Shown here: piece after piece, positions 1-12,400 of the stretch
How positions within the stretch are numbered: the first letter of the stretch is position 1
Layout: every line of letters starts with the position of its first letter
NCBI GenBank assembly: GCA_947568835.1
Contig: OX387605.1
Span: 4,774,001 to 4,838,000, forward strand
DNA from: Protonemura montana
Lineage: Eukaryota > Arthropoda > Insecta > Plecoptera > Nemouridae
Direction of reading: 5' to 3'
DNA length: 64,000 nt
The notes under the pieces: generated by a model
Database searches by the model: none
Told to the model about the DNA's origin: nothing
The model's input: only the letters and a program-made list of their open reading frames with translations
Program-made: the position numbers and the translations under genes

Positions 1-288
1 GTTAAATACTTATCCTTATGGTAACAGCCAATCAGATGCTTCTACTCTCATCAAAACTTCTGGTATTGCTTATTTAGCTGGACAGCGTGAATTTGATTAA
101 TAATAAAAATAATATTTTATTGCTTCAAATTGATTTACAAATGTAACATTGGGTGCGTCAGGTAAAAAATATTACTAATTAACACAATTGGTCGTAATTA
201 CAATGGCTTAAAACTATGATTTTGATGTGCAGTTCAAGAATTACTTTAAATAATAAAAAACAATTGCGTATAAGGCGTATAATTGCGC
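1..288. other. Noncoding AT-rich edge
   Basis: I see no gene, repeat or RNA here. The sequence is AT-rich with several short A and T runs, and no open frame is long enough to stand out from chance. Confidence 0.5.
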
Positions 289-382
289 ATTGATTTGTGA
301 TGTTTAGCGACGCACTGTTTTGACAATGGGTCCTGCGGATGATGATGAAGATGCTGATGGTCCAAACCTAGTCTGGAGTTTC
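289..382 (-). mobile_element. 3' fragment of 5S-headed SINE
   Basis: The segment begins with ATTGATTTGTGATG, followed by GACGCACTGTTTTGACA and a GATGATGATGAAGATG stretch. These appear in the same order and spacing in the complete minus-strand SINE at 21951-22367, which reads ATTGATTTGTGGTG, GACGCACTGTTTTGACA and GATGATGATGAGGATG. Only the 3' end of the element is present; the 5S-like head is missing, as expected for a 5'-truncated or decayed copy. No target-site duplication was recognised. Confidence 0.7.
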
Positions 383-3300
383 TAACAAACTGCGTTCGGT
401 GACATTGTGTAGCTGGGCCTAAGCAAGTTTACAGCTCCAACCATTCAAATTGTATTACAATTTTCATGGTACATTGTTTTGAGGAACCACAGCCATCTGA
501 ACTCATTTGAAATTTGTGATTTCAGTTGGCTGTGGTGAAACTATTGCAAAATTTTTTTTTCAATAGACCTAATCATGTGCATTTGAGCAGTATTTGGCGC
601 CAAACAAGTCTTTATTTTGTTTATATTATCATGGTCTTTGTTAGGACTAACAACCGCTTTTAAAGCTGTTGTCTGGCGCTCGCCTGCTTAACTTTGCCAG
701 AATTTAATCTAAATCTTGATTAAATATGCATGCGTCGGGCACACTTCAGTGCCGGCAAATTCGCGCGACAAGAAGCTAGTTTCTCTTCAAATGATAATAG
801 AAAATGTTCTGCGAGTCGACGAATTATTGAATAAATTATGCTGGACAAGAACTCTAGACACATGAAAGAGAACAGAAATGAGGAACCATGACTTCTGACA
901 TTTTCAGTAAAAAATATTTTTAGGTTGCTTATCGATTTTAAATAAAACTTGCGGTTAAAATCTAAACTATTTGAAGTGTAGTAGGTTTTTCAAACCTGTT
1001 TTACTCAACCCATGATTACAAACCCATGATTTCGCCACAATTTATTTAATAATAAGTGTAATTTTTCAATCCCTTAGGGATTGCAAAGTGAAAACTTGAT
1101 ATCATCAAGCTGTTAATATTCATCGAGCAACATGACACAGCGCAGTGTATTGTGATAGTCATCAAAGCTAACTGGCTGATTAGTATCTACAGTAATTAGG
1201 TCAAATTCAGTATCAGCCATCCACTGACATATGGCAGGAGCCTCGATAATTTGCTCGCCTTAAAATCACACACTAATGCATTCTTGATGATACACATTCC
1301 AGCCATTACGAACGCAACTGGCAAATCGTGCAACGCTTTTTAAAAAACATTTACATAGTTTAAAGATATTTACTCAGATCCAAAAAAGTTTTTGCAAACA
1401 TGATATCACAATTCCCCAATTTCGTTTTGATTCAAATCCGAACCAGCCCTACAACAACAACAACAAAGAATTGACAACCAGTTTAATTCTGTTAAGATTT
1501 ATATTTTCTTTGCCCAATCCATCTTCATCAATCTCAACGATCAGTTTCTGGAGATTTCAACGAGATTATCTCATAAATAGATGCAAACCGGCCGAAATCC
1601 GAGAGGTAACACAGTTCCCTACGCGTCTGCTGTGGAAATCGACTTACGAGAACGCCCAGAGAACGGTTAAGCCACGTGAACCGTGAAGTTTCCCAGCAGT
1701 TTCGAGCACAAAGTTTTCTCCTAAGAAGAAGAAGAAGATACTTATATCTTCTCTATTCTCTAGATGTTAGTGGAGAAGCATCGATACTAGGTAGTAGGTA
1801 CACCTAGCGCTCTAATGAAGAGGTGGTCGTAACATCATACTTTCTACTTATTGTCGGTAAGCATCGTTAGTGAACTCGACTTTCCCGCACGAATAAACTG
1901 TGTCCCGAGAACAGAAACCGCTTTTGTAAGCTTGCTCTCTGCAGCTCACATCGACCCAAGAGTCGCGGCGACGGGAAAAGATTACTCGGGTTGGAGCACG
2001 TGATTTACAAATGTACACAAGGTTTTTAATGGTTTTTTGAGTGATTTGATTATTTTTTTGAAAGCTACAACACGGTTTATCTTAGCCTTTTACAAAGCGC
2101 AATAGTTTTCTTGTGAATCAAGTTGAAAATAACCGCTTCTTACTTTTCAACATCTTGAAATGAATTTAGAGTAAGCAGGACTTAGCATATTTGGATGAAC
2201 GTAGCGAATGAAGAGAGCTAAGATTTCACTACCCAGAAAAAAACGAAATGTTTTTTTTGTGTTTTTTTTTCGCACCCTACCGGCAAAACGGTTAAATTGA
2301 ATTAGATTATATTTGTAGAACATATTTTAAATCTCTATACCTAGATCTGATGCGTTTTTTGAAGACAATCGGCTGCACGGTGATTTTTTTAAATCACGAT
2401 TTACGAACAATTTATCAAAATTATAAAAAAAAAAATTCCAGACACGTTGGGGTGAAATGCGCAGAAATAGTTTCCATGGCAAAAATTGTACATTACTAAG
2501 TTAAAAGAGCCTTTGGTGAACCGAAAGTACCCTAGGAAGCATGAAGAGGTACCTCTTTCTAAAGAAAAGTAAAGAAATCAAGAGGAAAAAAAAATACTCT
2601 CATCTAAAATCCAATTGAAATTGAGTTCGCAAAGCCCTGGTTTACTTTATTTTGGACTGCATTTCGAAATAAGCACCATCGTCCATCACTTCAGAATGAC
2701 ACAAGGAGCAAGATTTGAATGAAGGCGTCAGGTAGCTGTATCATTATGTGATAATATTTATAGATTAATACACTCACATGCCGAGAGTTTCCCGTGCATG
2801 AAGATATTTTAGACTGGAAAGATCTTAAAAGTGGATATCGCACGAGAAACGCTTTAACATTGAGCACGTGGTAGATATATGGGCACACGGAAAATACACA
2901 TATGCTTTTGGAATATCTGCCGGCAAAGGTATTTCAGCCACATTTACAGGTAACGTCTCTGCTCATACATAGCCATACAAGAGTGTGCCGATGGGTTTCT
3001 GAGAGCGTTTCCAAACTTTCCATGTCTGCTATTAGACTAAAAGCATGAATTATTTAACATAACTTCGGATTCCCACTTATACTTTTACAGCGTCAAACAA
3101 ACTATCATACTTTGCTCAACGGCATGGTAATTTACATGGCAGGTTCAGCTCTTATCGTGTGTCAAAATAACAAAAAATACTAATGTTTCTCAAAGTACAT
3201 GCTTAAATAAGTATCTCAATTTATCTTCACTTGATATAAAACGAATAAAAACAATTCATTAGATTAAATTGACATTTTCAATCACTTTCATAATTTTTAA

Positions 3301-6300
3301 AGACGTATGTAGTCTATAACCTAAGGTAAAATATGGTTAGTTGCATTTTAACTGCTTCGATCATTTAAAACCCAAAGAAAATAACAGTCCAGCCTGAGAA
3401 AAAAGATACCAGCTCAAAGACTGCCCATAGCATTGCTACGAAATAAAGTCATGAACGAAATTTCAGTTATGATTTTATAGTAACGGGATTTCAAAATACT
3501 TGTTAAATCTTCAAAATAATTCCGAAGTTGATTGTAATTGTTGAACAATTCTTTTAACTGCTGGAAAACAAAAGATCTTCGGCTTTAGAGCAAAATTAAC
3601 ATGGCGGAAATCAGCGAAAATGATCTACAGTGTTTTTTAACAATGACATTTTGCCCGTGATTAACCCCAAACGACCGGTGTCGCCTCTGCCGGAAAAGTA
3701 ATTTCTCTCACTGTACGGTGTATATATGTCCAACACCAAGGCATTTTGATTCGCACTTTGATTTTCATCTAACCAATAATTCAAAAGGCCCTCCAAGGCG
3801 TAGACATTGCATACTATGTCGACGTCAGATACACGCTATGTCCTGATTACATCAGCATCAGCTACATATCGGCTCCACCTGCAATGACACACGGTGCTCT
3901 GTTGTACTTGCTGCTCGGTTCATCTAATGTATGTGTGTGCATGTACCCCATGATAGCACAGCACGAATGGTAGGGCGAGCCTAGGGCGGTAACCGCAGTT
4001 TGATTTAGTTCAGACGATGCTCGAATATTGATATTTGAATGTTAAGTTATTGCTTGCTGGGGGTGTTTCGTGCTGGAACGGATGGATTGAATGCTCATTT
4101 GTTAATAAATTATATTTGATAAGGAGGTAAAGCAGCAATGCGGCAAAATTTGAGGATATGCTGCTTGTTTGCTTTTTTTGTAACAATTACTAGTAATCTA
4201 CAATAATAAGTTTTGTCTGTGAATAAGTTTGAGATACACAAGCTTATTTTTTTCTATTTTAAATGAGGAACTTATGGAAGATAAATAATCTGTGATTGTG
4301 TATTTCTTGATTCCATCCTCAGGCATGGTAGGGGCCGAGGAAAACGATTTTCATTTTCACAACTAGCTTCAAAGCTTTCAAACGCTTCTAGAACATGTGT
4401 GCAGGTTTTATCTTCACATAAAACCAGTGTTTACAGTGTTTTTAGTCCCAGTAAATAATATTAAAGAGCCTCATCTCTAGATTCTTCAGAATCACTTTTA
4501 AACATGCGGATCACGTTCGCTGGCAGGGATTTTTTTTAGGGAGGCAAATGAGTGAATGGGAGTCACATTAATACACATGAGGGTGCAGGGCAAAGGTAGC
4601 GAGGGTGGTCGAGAGGCTTGTCGCGAATATCCAAGTGGTCTTGCAGGTAAGGCAAAGGGAAATTCAGTTAAAAACATTAAGCTGGTGTATAGTCTTGCGG
4701 TGGCGCTACTTTTGCTGAATTAGAAAACTAGAGTTCGCACAGAACAAAGAAAAATAATATATTATTGATGCTACTTTTAAATATAGAAATTGTAAATCTT
4801 TTGAAGGATGGTCTACTTTTTATTAACACTTGCTCGTGTTTTTACGGAATGGGTTTGGTACTCTAAATTTCTGCTACTTCAATCGTTCCAGGTGTTCTTG
4901 TGAGTATTTTTTTTTTTTACTTCCAAAATTGTGTCGAGATTTAGGCCACAGTTACATCAGCACCCGCCAATCAAAAAATGAGAACTGAAAGTGCCCAATA
5001 AAATGCACAACTTCGAAAAGCACCCAGAAAAGTACTCAAAGACAGGCAAACAAATCAAGCTTGTGCAAGCGTATACACAAAGGAAGCAAAAATTAAAACT
5101 GTCTGAAATGTGTTTGCCAATACATCTCGGTGATTCCCACTGCGCTCACAAACGATTTCACGGCAGTTAAAAATTCATCGCAAACAATTTGTTTCTGGCT
5201 TCCCTCGGGATGTAAATCTTCTACTGGGTTGAAATCGAAGCAATAATTCATGGAGAAACACTATTGCTCTGGCAGACATGGACGTATTTCAACGAGTTTG
5301 CAATCCTTGTTAGCTTGCATAATATAAGTAGCTGGTATTTTGTTTGTAGTTGCTCTGCGGCAGTGTTTCACTCTACAGAAATGACCGTTGGTCGAAACGT
5401 CGTTAGCATCGAAAGACAAAATCAATGGATATTGGACATTTAAACGCTTACAACCACGTTTGCAGTGAAGGAAGTTTCTGTTTTGCAATTGGTTAAAAGT
5501 ACTTTGGTTGAATAATTTTAAATATAATTTCAAAAAAATCAATTCTTTGAACTAGATTGCACCATGAAACTCGTTAGGGTATGAAACGAGTGCTGACCGC
5601 AGCTTAAATTTTTAAGAAGTCGAAAATATTTGTGTGCCAAGACATTCTGTTCTTGTGTTTTTGCTGAGACTTAATAAGGCACGACAGAGAAAACTTTGTC
5701 TCTTGCAGCCAACAAAAACCAAGTGACAGTCAGAGACATCCACAGCTTAAAACATAGCGTTACTAAATTCACAAGCTGACTGTATATAGGTCACGTGAAC
5801 CGGGATTAATCTTTCGAATTTACTTGTCAATTGCATTCCTTAGTCTATCAGAGCGTTTTCATTGTTCGTTTCTTGCCGCACGCCTCGAGTACTTCACAAC
5901 CAGCACGAGCAAGTGCGCGAATTGCTAACACAATTGTGTTATCTAGTGGTAACAACCATTTCGCAACGACAAATTTCTAATCAAAACATCACCTGCATGG
6001 CAGTATCGAGTGCACTTATTATTTTTACAGGCGAATTTCTTTTATATTGACTATAAATTATTTATAGATATTTCGCGATAAACCGCGTTTTTTTAATGAC
6101 GTACTACAACATATAAAAAATCGCATTTCCGTATTTCACGAGCGAAGTGAGCGATTTTGCTATTATAACATTTGCCATAACAAATTTCTTATTTTTGTTG
6201 TTGTTCTGTTTTATGTTTGGCAGAACTTTTTACCCACCTCATATAACGATCAATCTCATCAACAACGAAATCCAAATTGCGTGCGAGATGCTCTACTTCT

Positions 6301-6508
6301 TCGTACAACCATTACGTTACTAGGCACAGTCAGAAGACCAATTATATGCTAACATTTCTGCTGAGAAAACGAGCCAGCAGCATGTGCCGACAGTACATGG
6401 CGCTATGGCGCTTGCGACCGTCCTTTTTTACAATCCTCTCGAATGAAATAAATGATGCTCAAAATAACGATATTATGCATTTCAATCTTTGGGATAACAA
6501 TAAAAAAA
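383..6508. other. Noncoding, no gene seen
   Basis: About 6 kb of AT-rich sequence with no recognisable exon, RNA gene or complete mobile element. The longest open frame is 93 codons on the minus strand at 5261-5542; it matches nothing I know and lies within chance length. A short CGAGCGAAGTGAGCGA inverted motif lies near 6139. Confidence 0.45.
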
Positions 6509-6660
6509 TATTAATTGGGCGTTGACCAGTCTCTAATGCGAGTAATCTACGAGAAATGTAAAGAAATAATATTTCTAAACACATTTGAAATGACGGTGAC
6601 TTGATCTAGTAGCATCCTCAATTTTTGTCATAGCTTAACATTAGCTCTATGATAGAACGG
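6509..6660 (+). repeat. R1 dispersed repeat, copy a (single 27-mer)
   Basis: The segment contains GCGAGTAATCT, then ATGACGGTGACTT and CTAGTAGCATCCTC. The same landmarks occur in the same order in the copy at 14640-14899 and, inverted, at 18271-18463. At its right end, 6634-6660, is one sequence matching 22 of 27 positions of the minisatellite unit at 14900-16627, at the equivalent place in the element. No transposase or tRNA/5S promoter is visible, so the class is unknown; a non-autonomous DNA element or Helitron-like element would fit. Confidence 0.6.
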
Positions 6661-9200
6661 TATCGCAGATTGCAAAATTATGTTCTATACCAAACACATT
6701 TCAAAGCCATTTTTTTAACGTAATTCTGTGGTGTAATCGTATGCAGACCAAGAAATTGCGTGGCACGTAGGGATGCTGTGCTGGTCCGGCGTCCAAGTCT
6801 CCCTGCCGTCGCCGCGGTCTGGCTTGATGTTCAGATCGTTCCGCGATACGTATTCCGATTTGCTATCTTAACTTTAAAGTCAGCCATGAAATAAACACAA
6901 GCTTTAGTTAAAGTCCTGTTCTCAGATTTCATGGGAGAAGTTTTAATCAAGCTTTGAATATTTTAGAATGGATTGAACGGTTTTCAATATTTTATCATTC
7001 CAGACTGGTTGCATAATGTCTGTATCGGTAGCTCTTATCCTTGGCGCTCTTTTGGTGGCTTGACTCGTGCGGAAAATTTGTTAATATTTAAAAAGAGAAT
7101 TTTAGTACAATTTACTGAGCCTTTAACATGAGTTTGTTCCTTCGGGAACAAGAGGAAGTGAACAAATACATGACAAACAATCCAAGAAAATGCCGAATCT
7201 GAATCAAGCAATGATTTATTATTTTTTGGTGTTTTGTTTGTTCACGAATGATCGTAGTTTCACATGGACAGGTTTGCACTTCACACTGGCAGAGGAATGT
7301 GTGCGAAATGTCAAAGCTATTCTATTGTTTAGTCACGAAATCGCGTGCCAGTTAACGTGAGTCCGTAATATTCCATTGTTTTACTGCCATCGATATTCAG
7401 GTAAAGATTTGGGTGAAAAAAATTACTAAAATTTACTAGCCTGGTTCAAAGTGGTTCGTAATCAATCATAGTAGAAATAGTGTACAGAATCGTATATTTG
7501 AATACACAAGAGAAAAATGTGATTCTATTTCTATGCCAAACAAATTGATCTGACTGTGGGTTAGTACGAAATCAGAAATCATTCAGTTGTGCGCCTATTG
7601 ATTGTGTATGCGATGACGTAGACGATGTGTACTTGTCGTTGAAGCGCAGGTCATGTTCGCTAACATCCCCATGGTACCTAGCTACCTGTATAGCTTAAAT
7701 ATTCAAAGGCAATAGAATAATGCATAATCCCTGGCTTAGAACCTTCCTGGTCGAATAAATCGGACAGCAGTCCATGACTCGATAGGGGATGTTGTTAGAA
7801 ACTTATAGCATGTAGCACAGTGCTCGGCGATCTTAAAACTTAAGTTAAAATAGTCAAGTTCGACTAAACGGATGGCATATTGTTGTTAAATGTGTGCAAT
7901 TAACACAATCAAATTATAGATATCCTCTATCATATTTTCAATCTCATGTTCCTCCAAAAGTGGGATATGAATGCGAAATGGAAAGCATTTTCTTCAAAAA
8001 ATCTACAGTCCTAGCAGAAGTTTACTTAGCATTCAAATGCATGCTTCAAAATAGCTTTTCTTGATAAATTGTATCATCTTCATGAGAATAATAGTGCACT
8101 GAATCACCAACACTTTAAAATGCAGACAACCTTGAGCAAAAAACGTGAAGCAGTTAAGGTCAAACCCAAGGTCACAACACAAATCACAGTGTAAAAAAAA
8201 ACCAGCCCAAAATAATCCCAAGCCAGCCCCCCGCATCCTGATATTCCGTCTCACGTGCCAAGCCAGACCATGTCTCTTCGACATTGCACCGTAATAACAG
8301 AGACCGCCTCACATTTCTCTATACCTCTTAGTTTCGATTTTCGGTAACACAAGTCGACTTTCTCTATTATGTTGCTACCCCCACCACCCCAAACACCCGC
8401 ACCACCACCTCACAATATCGAAGTGAGGGTGCTGGATTACTCGAGTTAAAGGTCGGACACCGCAGTTGGGGATCCTAGGATAGGTTGGGGCACCAAAAGA
8501 CGGCGAGGTTGACGGTGGTGGGTCGCGGTGGGTTAGACGGTGGGAGGGGTGGGGGGGGGGGGGGGGCGCCGACGACGGGATGGTTGCATGAGGTGCAGCC
8601 TATTTTTGCACTCGGGATCAATACCCCAGTAGAGAGTACGTGTTCCGACTTACGTCAAAGGGTAGGCGATGAAGGGGGTGGGATGGGTGGAGGGTGGGGC
8701 CAAGGTGCTCGACTAACTCACCCCTTACCCATCCCCTGTTACCTGCCACTGCTTGCCACTGTCCCTGAAGGTAATCTTCTAACCTCTTCGGTATCATTCT
8801 AGTTTCCGCGCTTCCTAGGTTACCCCTTTGCCTTGCCCCGTGTTTCTCCATCCGACACCCCACTATGTCTACTTCTTGATCCTTTGAGAGATTGACCCAT
8901 TTACATTTATTACAAGACAGCCCCTATGGTGCATTACCAATTAATACAACAGCACTCTACCAGGTCACGATGAACGCCACCATGAAACAATTAAAGCGTA
9001 ATTTCTTGCTCTTGTCAAAGTCAAGACTTGCATATAATCATGTAAAATGCAATCATATTCGAGCAAGACTGCCAAAACCTCAGATTGTTGGCAAGATTAT
9101 ATTGCTAAATTTTGGCAGATCTTACAACAGTTCAAACCACTATATGGTCCAAACAATTCAGTATAATTGCGTGGTTGTTTTCAGAGCCGTGGTTTGATGT
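6661..9200. other. Noncoding, with G-rich block
   Basis: No gene was recognised. A short CpG-rich patch lies at about 6765-6860. A hairpin with TTGTTCC and GGAACAA arms around a TTCG loop lies at 7134-7151. A strongly G-rich block at about 8480-8720 surrounds the 16-nt G tract at 8551-8566; open frames there on both strands (8485-8802 plus, 8618-8863 minus) are low-complexity and unlikely to be coding. Confidence 0.45.
8551..8566. repeat. Poly-G tract, 16 nt
   Basis: Sixteen consecutive G residues preceded by GGGAGGGGT, giving a G-rich plus strand able in principle to form a quadruplex. Length in the native genome may be polymorphic or affected by sequencing. Confidence 0.9.
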
Positions 9201-9443
9201 TGATGTATGTTTTTCGGTTTTGCTCTATGTTGAGGAGTTTTTTGGTCCTAAAAAGGGTCTAACCTTTCGACGTTTCGACGAGGCCAGGTTCGTCATCTTC
9301 AGCAGAATGATGTTTTTAAAAAACATCCTAAAAAGGGCCTCCTGAAGATGACAAGCCGTGCCTCGTCGAAACGTCAAGACGTTAGGCCCTTTTTAGGACC
9401 AAAAAACTTCTCAATGCAGAGCAAAACCGAAAAACATATCTCA
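9201..9443. mobile_element. Palindromic element with hammerhead-like cores
   Basis: Two imperfect inverted arms of about 100 bp, roughly 9205-9304 and 9341-9441, flank a spacer that contains its own perfect palindrome at 9310-9328 (GATGTTTTT, A, AAAAACATC). Each arm read outward contains CTGAAGA, a short stem-forming stretch and GAAAC, with the same 31-nt span in both (9342-9372 plus; 9302-9272 minus). This matches the CUGANGA and GAAA core of hammerhead ribozymes, known from terminal repeats of Penelope-like retroelements. The helix I/III partner and the cleavage site are not convincingly visible, so activity is unproven. No reverse transcriptase frame is present, so this would be a solo or inverted terminal-repeat remnant. 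Confidence 0.6.
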
Positions 9444-12400
9444 AAAATTCAGTATAACTTCTCGCATCGCTTGAACGCACTTTATTTTGATAACTCAATG
9501 AGGCTTTTTTTGACGGTCGAAGATTTGTTTGTTAGGTTATTCATTTGCCGAAAGTTCCTCACGGGCGATTTTTGATTCTCGTACCAATATTTGGTGTCTG
9601 ACAGTCCAATCAAAAAAACAGTTTCTGTAAAGCGATTTTTTGGGTAATAATCTTAAAACTGCATTGAAATCTTAACTAACACTAGCGCCTTATTTACCGA
9701 ACGCAATACTACTTTTTTCATTTGCTTATTCAACACCAATTCACTTAGCCTTCTTTAAAAGTGGTCGCCATCTTGCAATCTTCTCTCCTCCGCTTTATCT
9801 CTAGTTTTTGTTGATGAGAAGTAGTTATAAACCTTCTAATCCCATTCTTGTGTTCATAAGCCGCGCCTTGTTTACTTGGAACCAAATAACAACCTCTCTA
9901 CCATTGTTTACTGGGACTCCTCTCCCTTTGTACGCTAAGACAGGGAGTCGCCTGGCAATTTCGTCAACGTCTTCAATCGATAGTCGCATCTTGCCATTTA
10001 AATGTCTCACACTGCAAGAAGAAGTTAGTGACCGCTAATCATCATGAAGTGTAACGATATCATGCTCGCTTTAGCCCGATCACTTTGGCTGTGATAACGC
10101 CTCAAAAGTTGGTCAATTTTTATCCGATCACTCGGTTTTTTCGGTTGGTAACAATCAGTAGCTAGAAGTATGGTATGTCCATATTTTGGTTTTGTCTGCA
10201 GCGTTTGCAATCATGTCTATGCAATGATCCATATGATCTATGCTATCTATATGATGTATGCAATGATCTATGCAATGGAATGATCTAAAAAGATTCTTAA
10301 AGACTTATCAAACCTGGTGGAATACTACCGCTGCGCTTTAAATTGTTTAAAAAAGGAAATTTGTTTAAATTGAAGTAGATTGATTATTTAGAAATTATGG
10401 TTTCATGTTTCTTAAATGCATTTTGGGCTTCTTTCTAGGCTGGAACTGGAGCCAACTGGGAGCAAGACCGCTTCAAGGTAAGACATACACTCCAAGGTCA
10501 CACACTAGATCTTATTTTCAGATACCGTTGGCCTAGATAACTGAAGCTAGGTTGCAAGATAAATTGCAACAGATACTCGACAATTGCTTACAGATTTTGT
10601 AACGAACATTGTAGATAGAAATTTAGGAATAATATGAATGTCTGAATTTTAACAGTGCCAGAGTACTTTCGAACTTAGGCACATTTCGATCAAATTCAAT
10701 GTGTTAATGAAGAATAAGTCTAGATCTCCGTTTGAAGGGTTGGTTCTTCTGCAACTTGCCCCAAAATGGACTGCAATACAAGCCACCGATTTGTGCCTGA
10801 CTTATAGAATAGATGACCGGCTAGCCGGCGATTTGGCAGTGATTGTCGATGGGGGGGGGGGGGGGGGGGGGTGCTAGGGATCGACGATGTTCGAGTCGAG
10901 GATTGATTTGGGAACTGATGGTCGTTCAGCTCTCAGCGGTTCCTATCTGACGACGCACGATCTTTGCTTGATGGCTTGGATTTCACGTTGACCTAGGCGA
11001 GGGTCAAGTTTCACTGAATCTCCAGTAGAAACGTCGTGTCCTTTATTTTAGAAGAGTTTGTCTCGCTGCCACGATCGACGTTATACTTTGCAGCAAGCGT
11101 AAACCAGGTATTAACTTCTCGTTTTTATCTGATAATTAGTACCATTATTCGGGTAGGTACTCTCATTTTTCAATCGATTCAATTTTACGACCTATTATTT
11201 GACATTAAGATTTGGCTTGCTGATATGATCACCGTTATTAGCTAGCTCATGATTTTACTAGGGTATCAACTGGACTTTTATTATCTTGATAATTAGTTGC
11301 AGTTCTTAACTAAACTACCTATTTTAGGTAATTATTTTCGCTTGCAGAATGTTCAATCGAAGGTAATTATGAGCTACCCAATTATTATCATATGTATAAA
11401 AAATTATTTCAGTCAAAACATATTGATACCCCCCTTTATTATTGTACAAATACCGTTGGGTGTCTCTTACTTTTGAATTGTTTATATGTTTGAACATGAT
11501 TTGAAATACATACCCAACGCATTTATGTATAAACCCTCGAGGTAACTTGTGTAAGCCTGTCTCTCTCATATTTGTAGTACCCTGGGTTTGCGTACTCTCT
11601 CTAGAAATCCAGCCCCCAAACCTTTTTCTCCTGATAACAGCATTCAGTTGAAGCTTGGAGGCTCTCTGTGTCAGTTGATGTTAACGTTGGATTGTTCCGC
11701 GTCGTGTGTTTCAAGTTATTTGCTGGAATATTTCACATTTTTCGAACATTGTTTTTGATAAAAAATGTGTGATTTTACTCTGATTTTAAATGGAGTTATT
11801 TTAACTGTTTGATAGCGTGAGTTTAGGGAGTGCAACGAGCAGAGAAATGGTAAGCAATGACAGCTTTCATGCTTCTCGTGAAAACTTGATTCAAATTGGC
11901 TGAAAATGATAAATCGCCGTTGTTGATGTGACCCTCGAAATACGGTAATAAAATTATTTTCTGACTGACTTCTAAAATAACGTACTCTCGACGGAGTATG
12001 CATGATTTTAAAACGACACTCGGTTATGAATATAGGAGCATTCTGGCAGATATTAACTCGAATGATAACAAAGCCACCGCATTTCGTTTGACCGTCTCAC
12101 ATGTACACGACAGCGCTTACATTTTCGCTTTGCGCATTTACATGCATGCCTCAGTCGTACACTGCGGTAACATTTTGGTCGCGTCATAAATTCCTCGCGA
12201 GTATGTCTATACCATGGACTCGGAGAACGGGAAGGGTACCTAATTATTTACTCAGTACTTGAACACTCTGTCTGTAAATGTTATTTAATGTGTTTTTAGA
12301 AAAGTTTATGACACCAAGAAAATGCTGGGTTCCTAGGGCATGTGGCAATTAGACATTTCATTGCTGTTAGCTGTTAAATTCATATTGGCGATAAACTATT

